A DNA stretch of 5,861 nucleotides from an uncultured Dechloromonas sp. (GTDB lineage Bacteria; Pseudomonadota; Gammaproteobacteria; Burkholderiales; Rhodocyclaceae): assembly GCA_946477505.1 (NCBI GenBank), contig CAMKYP010000263.1, forward strand, positions 1 to 5,861, written 5' to 3'. A program made the translations under genes and the position numbers. Positions 5,610 through 5,861 of this stretch are shown piece after piece (the stretch's first letter is position 1; the number at the start of each line of letters is the position of its first letter). The notes under the pieces were generated by a model. The model was given only the letters and a program-made list of their open reading frames with translations. It ran no database searches and was not told the DNA's origin.

Positions 5610-5775
5610 GCGTAGAGAAATGCCGCCGGGCGGCGATGAAACATTTTTCGCGCCGCCATGAAGGGGTTTCATTGTCGCGCGGAGTGGGCAGGGCGAGCGC
5701 GTACCGGCCCGGCGGGGCGCGTCAAACGGAGCGGGAAAGGGCCGGGTACCCGGAGCGGGCCACCCAGCAGGGGCA

Positions 5776-5794
5776 GGCGTCGGCGGGCGACGCC
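5776..5794 (-). terminator. GC-rich hairpin after the right-edge gene, possible terminator
   Basis: GGCGTCG (5776-5782) and CGACGCC (5788-5794) form a perfect 7-bp stem with a 5-base loop, starting 12 nt after the TAA stop of the partial gene. Position and stability suggest it marks the transcript end. The minus strand continues TGCCCCTG with no U-tract, so it is not a canonical intrinsic terminator. It may instead be an end-protecting hairpin or act with Rho. Confidence 0.4.
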
Positions 5795-5806
5795 CGGCCC
5801 GGAGAA

Positions 5807-5861
5807 TTACCGGCCGTAGGTGCCGGTCAGCGTGGCCTTGCCGAGGCTGTTGGCATTGACC
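5807..5861 (-). CDS. C-terminal end of an unrecognised gene (partial, cut by window edge)
   Basis: The minus strand reads 17 sense codons, VNANSLGKATLTGTYGR, then TAA at 5809-5807. The frame is open to the window edge. The codons are mostly G or C at the third position, as in the neighbouring GC-rich genes. The stop is followed at once by a stem-loop, which supports a real gene end. The fragment is too short to assign a family; the alternating small and hydrophobic residues could be a beta strand. Confidence 0.5.
   Translation of the reverse strand, partial: VNANSLGKATLTGTYGR

Larger units (their letters stand above)
5547..5806. other. Non-coding region upstream of the crotonase operon
   Basis: This 260-base stretch lies between the partial gene at the right edge and the crotonase start. 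It must contain the operon promoter unless transcription continues from the right. No convincing -35/-10 pair is visible on the minus strand. The less GC-rich part, around 5636-5672, is the likeliest promoter or operator zone. It holds an ATGAAAC (5636-5642) and GTTTCAT (5666-5672) inverted pair. A perfect GCCGCC-G-GGCGGC palindrome sits at 5622-5634 and a 12-base palindrome CCGGGTACCCGG at 5742-5753. CGGAGCGGG occurs at 5727-5735 and 5751-5759, with CGGAGTGGG at 5680-5688. No credible coding frame is seen. Confidence 0.55.

Noticed and set aside
4608..5615. Plus-strand frame of 335 codons opposite the crotonase
   Set aside because: Same GC-driven shadow effect: Gly/Ala/Val-rich, with no recognisable fold or start signal.
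5622..5634. GCCGCC-G-GGCGGC palindrome as an intrinsic terminator
   Set aside because: The one-base centre leaves a very tight loop and there is no U-tract on either strand. Such palindromes are common in GC-rich spacers.
1..5861. CRISPR array, tRNA or rRNA genes
   Set aside because: No regularly spaced repeats with spacers, no cloverleaf-like segment and no rRNA-like sequence were seen on either strand. In particular, I see no tRNA at the composition boundary that could serve as an attachment site.

Overview
The window joins two stretches of DNA with very different base composition. Positions 1 to about 2965 are AT-rich: a sampled line at 1081-1140 is 33% GC. From about 2975 to the end the DNA is very GC-rich: a sampled line at 3181-3240 is 72% GC. 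The GC-rich part looks like the chromosomal backbone of a high-GC proteobacterium. A betaproteobacterium, perhaps of the Rhodocyclales, is my guess from gene types and composition, not a demonstrated assignment. The AT-rich part looks like an acquired accessory segment. All supported genes lie on the minus strand, so transcription runs from right to left.

Right part (2974-5861). At the right edge is the last 17 codons of an unrecognised gene, followed by a GC-rich hairpin. A 260-base non-coding stretch with several palindromes and a nested inverted repeat leads into a compact three-gene operon. The genes are an enoyl-CoA hydratase/isomerase family protein (4761-5546), an alpha/beta hydrolase (3818-4738) and a dienelactone hydrolase family protein (2974-3795). 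Both gaps inside this operon are exactly 22 nt. The ribosome-binding/start blocks of the second and third genes are identical over 18 nt, and that of the first gene matches at 15 of 18. The set suggests acyl-CoA or ring-cleavage product metabolism, but no specific pathway can be named from the sequence.

Left part (1-2973). After a 200-base junction with short repeats that resemble the end of an insertion sequence comes a tight two-gene operon. The first gene (644-2746) encodes a superfamily 1 UvrD/Rep-type helicase. It has a full motor core and an N-terminal domain resembling a NERD-type (PD-(D/E)XK-like) nuclease whose catalytic residues appear lost. The second gene (12-641) starts 2 nt after the helicase stop. 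It encodes a 209-residue protein with a conserved-looking HPxxHLHIG segment that resembles the DUF2290 family. A UvrD-like helicase paired with a DUF2290-type protein, on DNA of foreign composition, is the best candidate here for a little-described system, most likely anti-phage defence. That function is inferred from gene architecture and context, not shown by the sequence.
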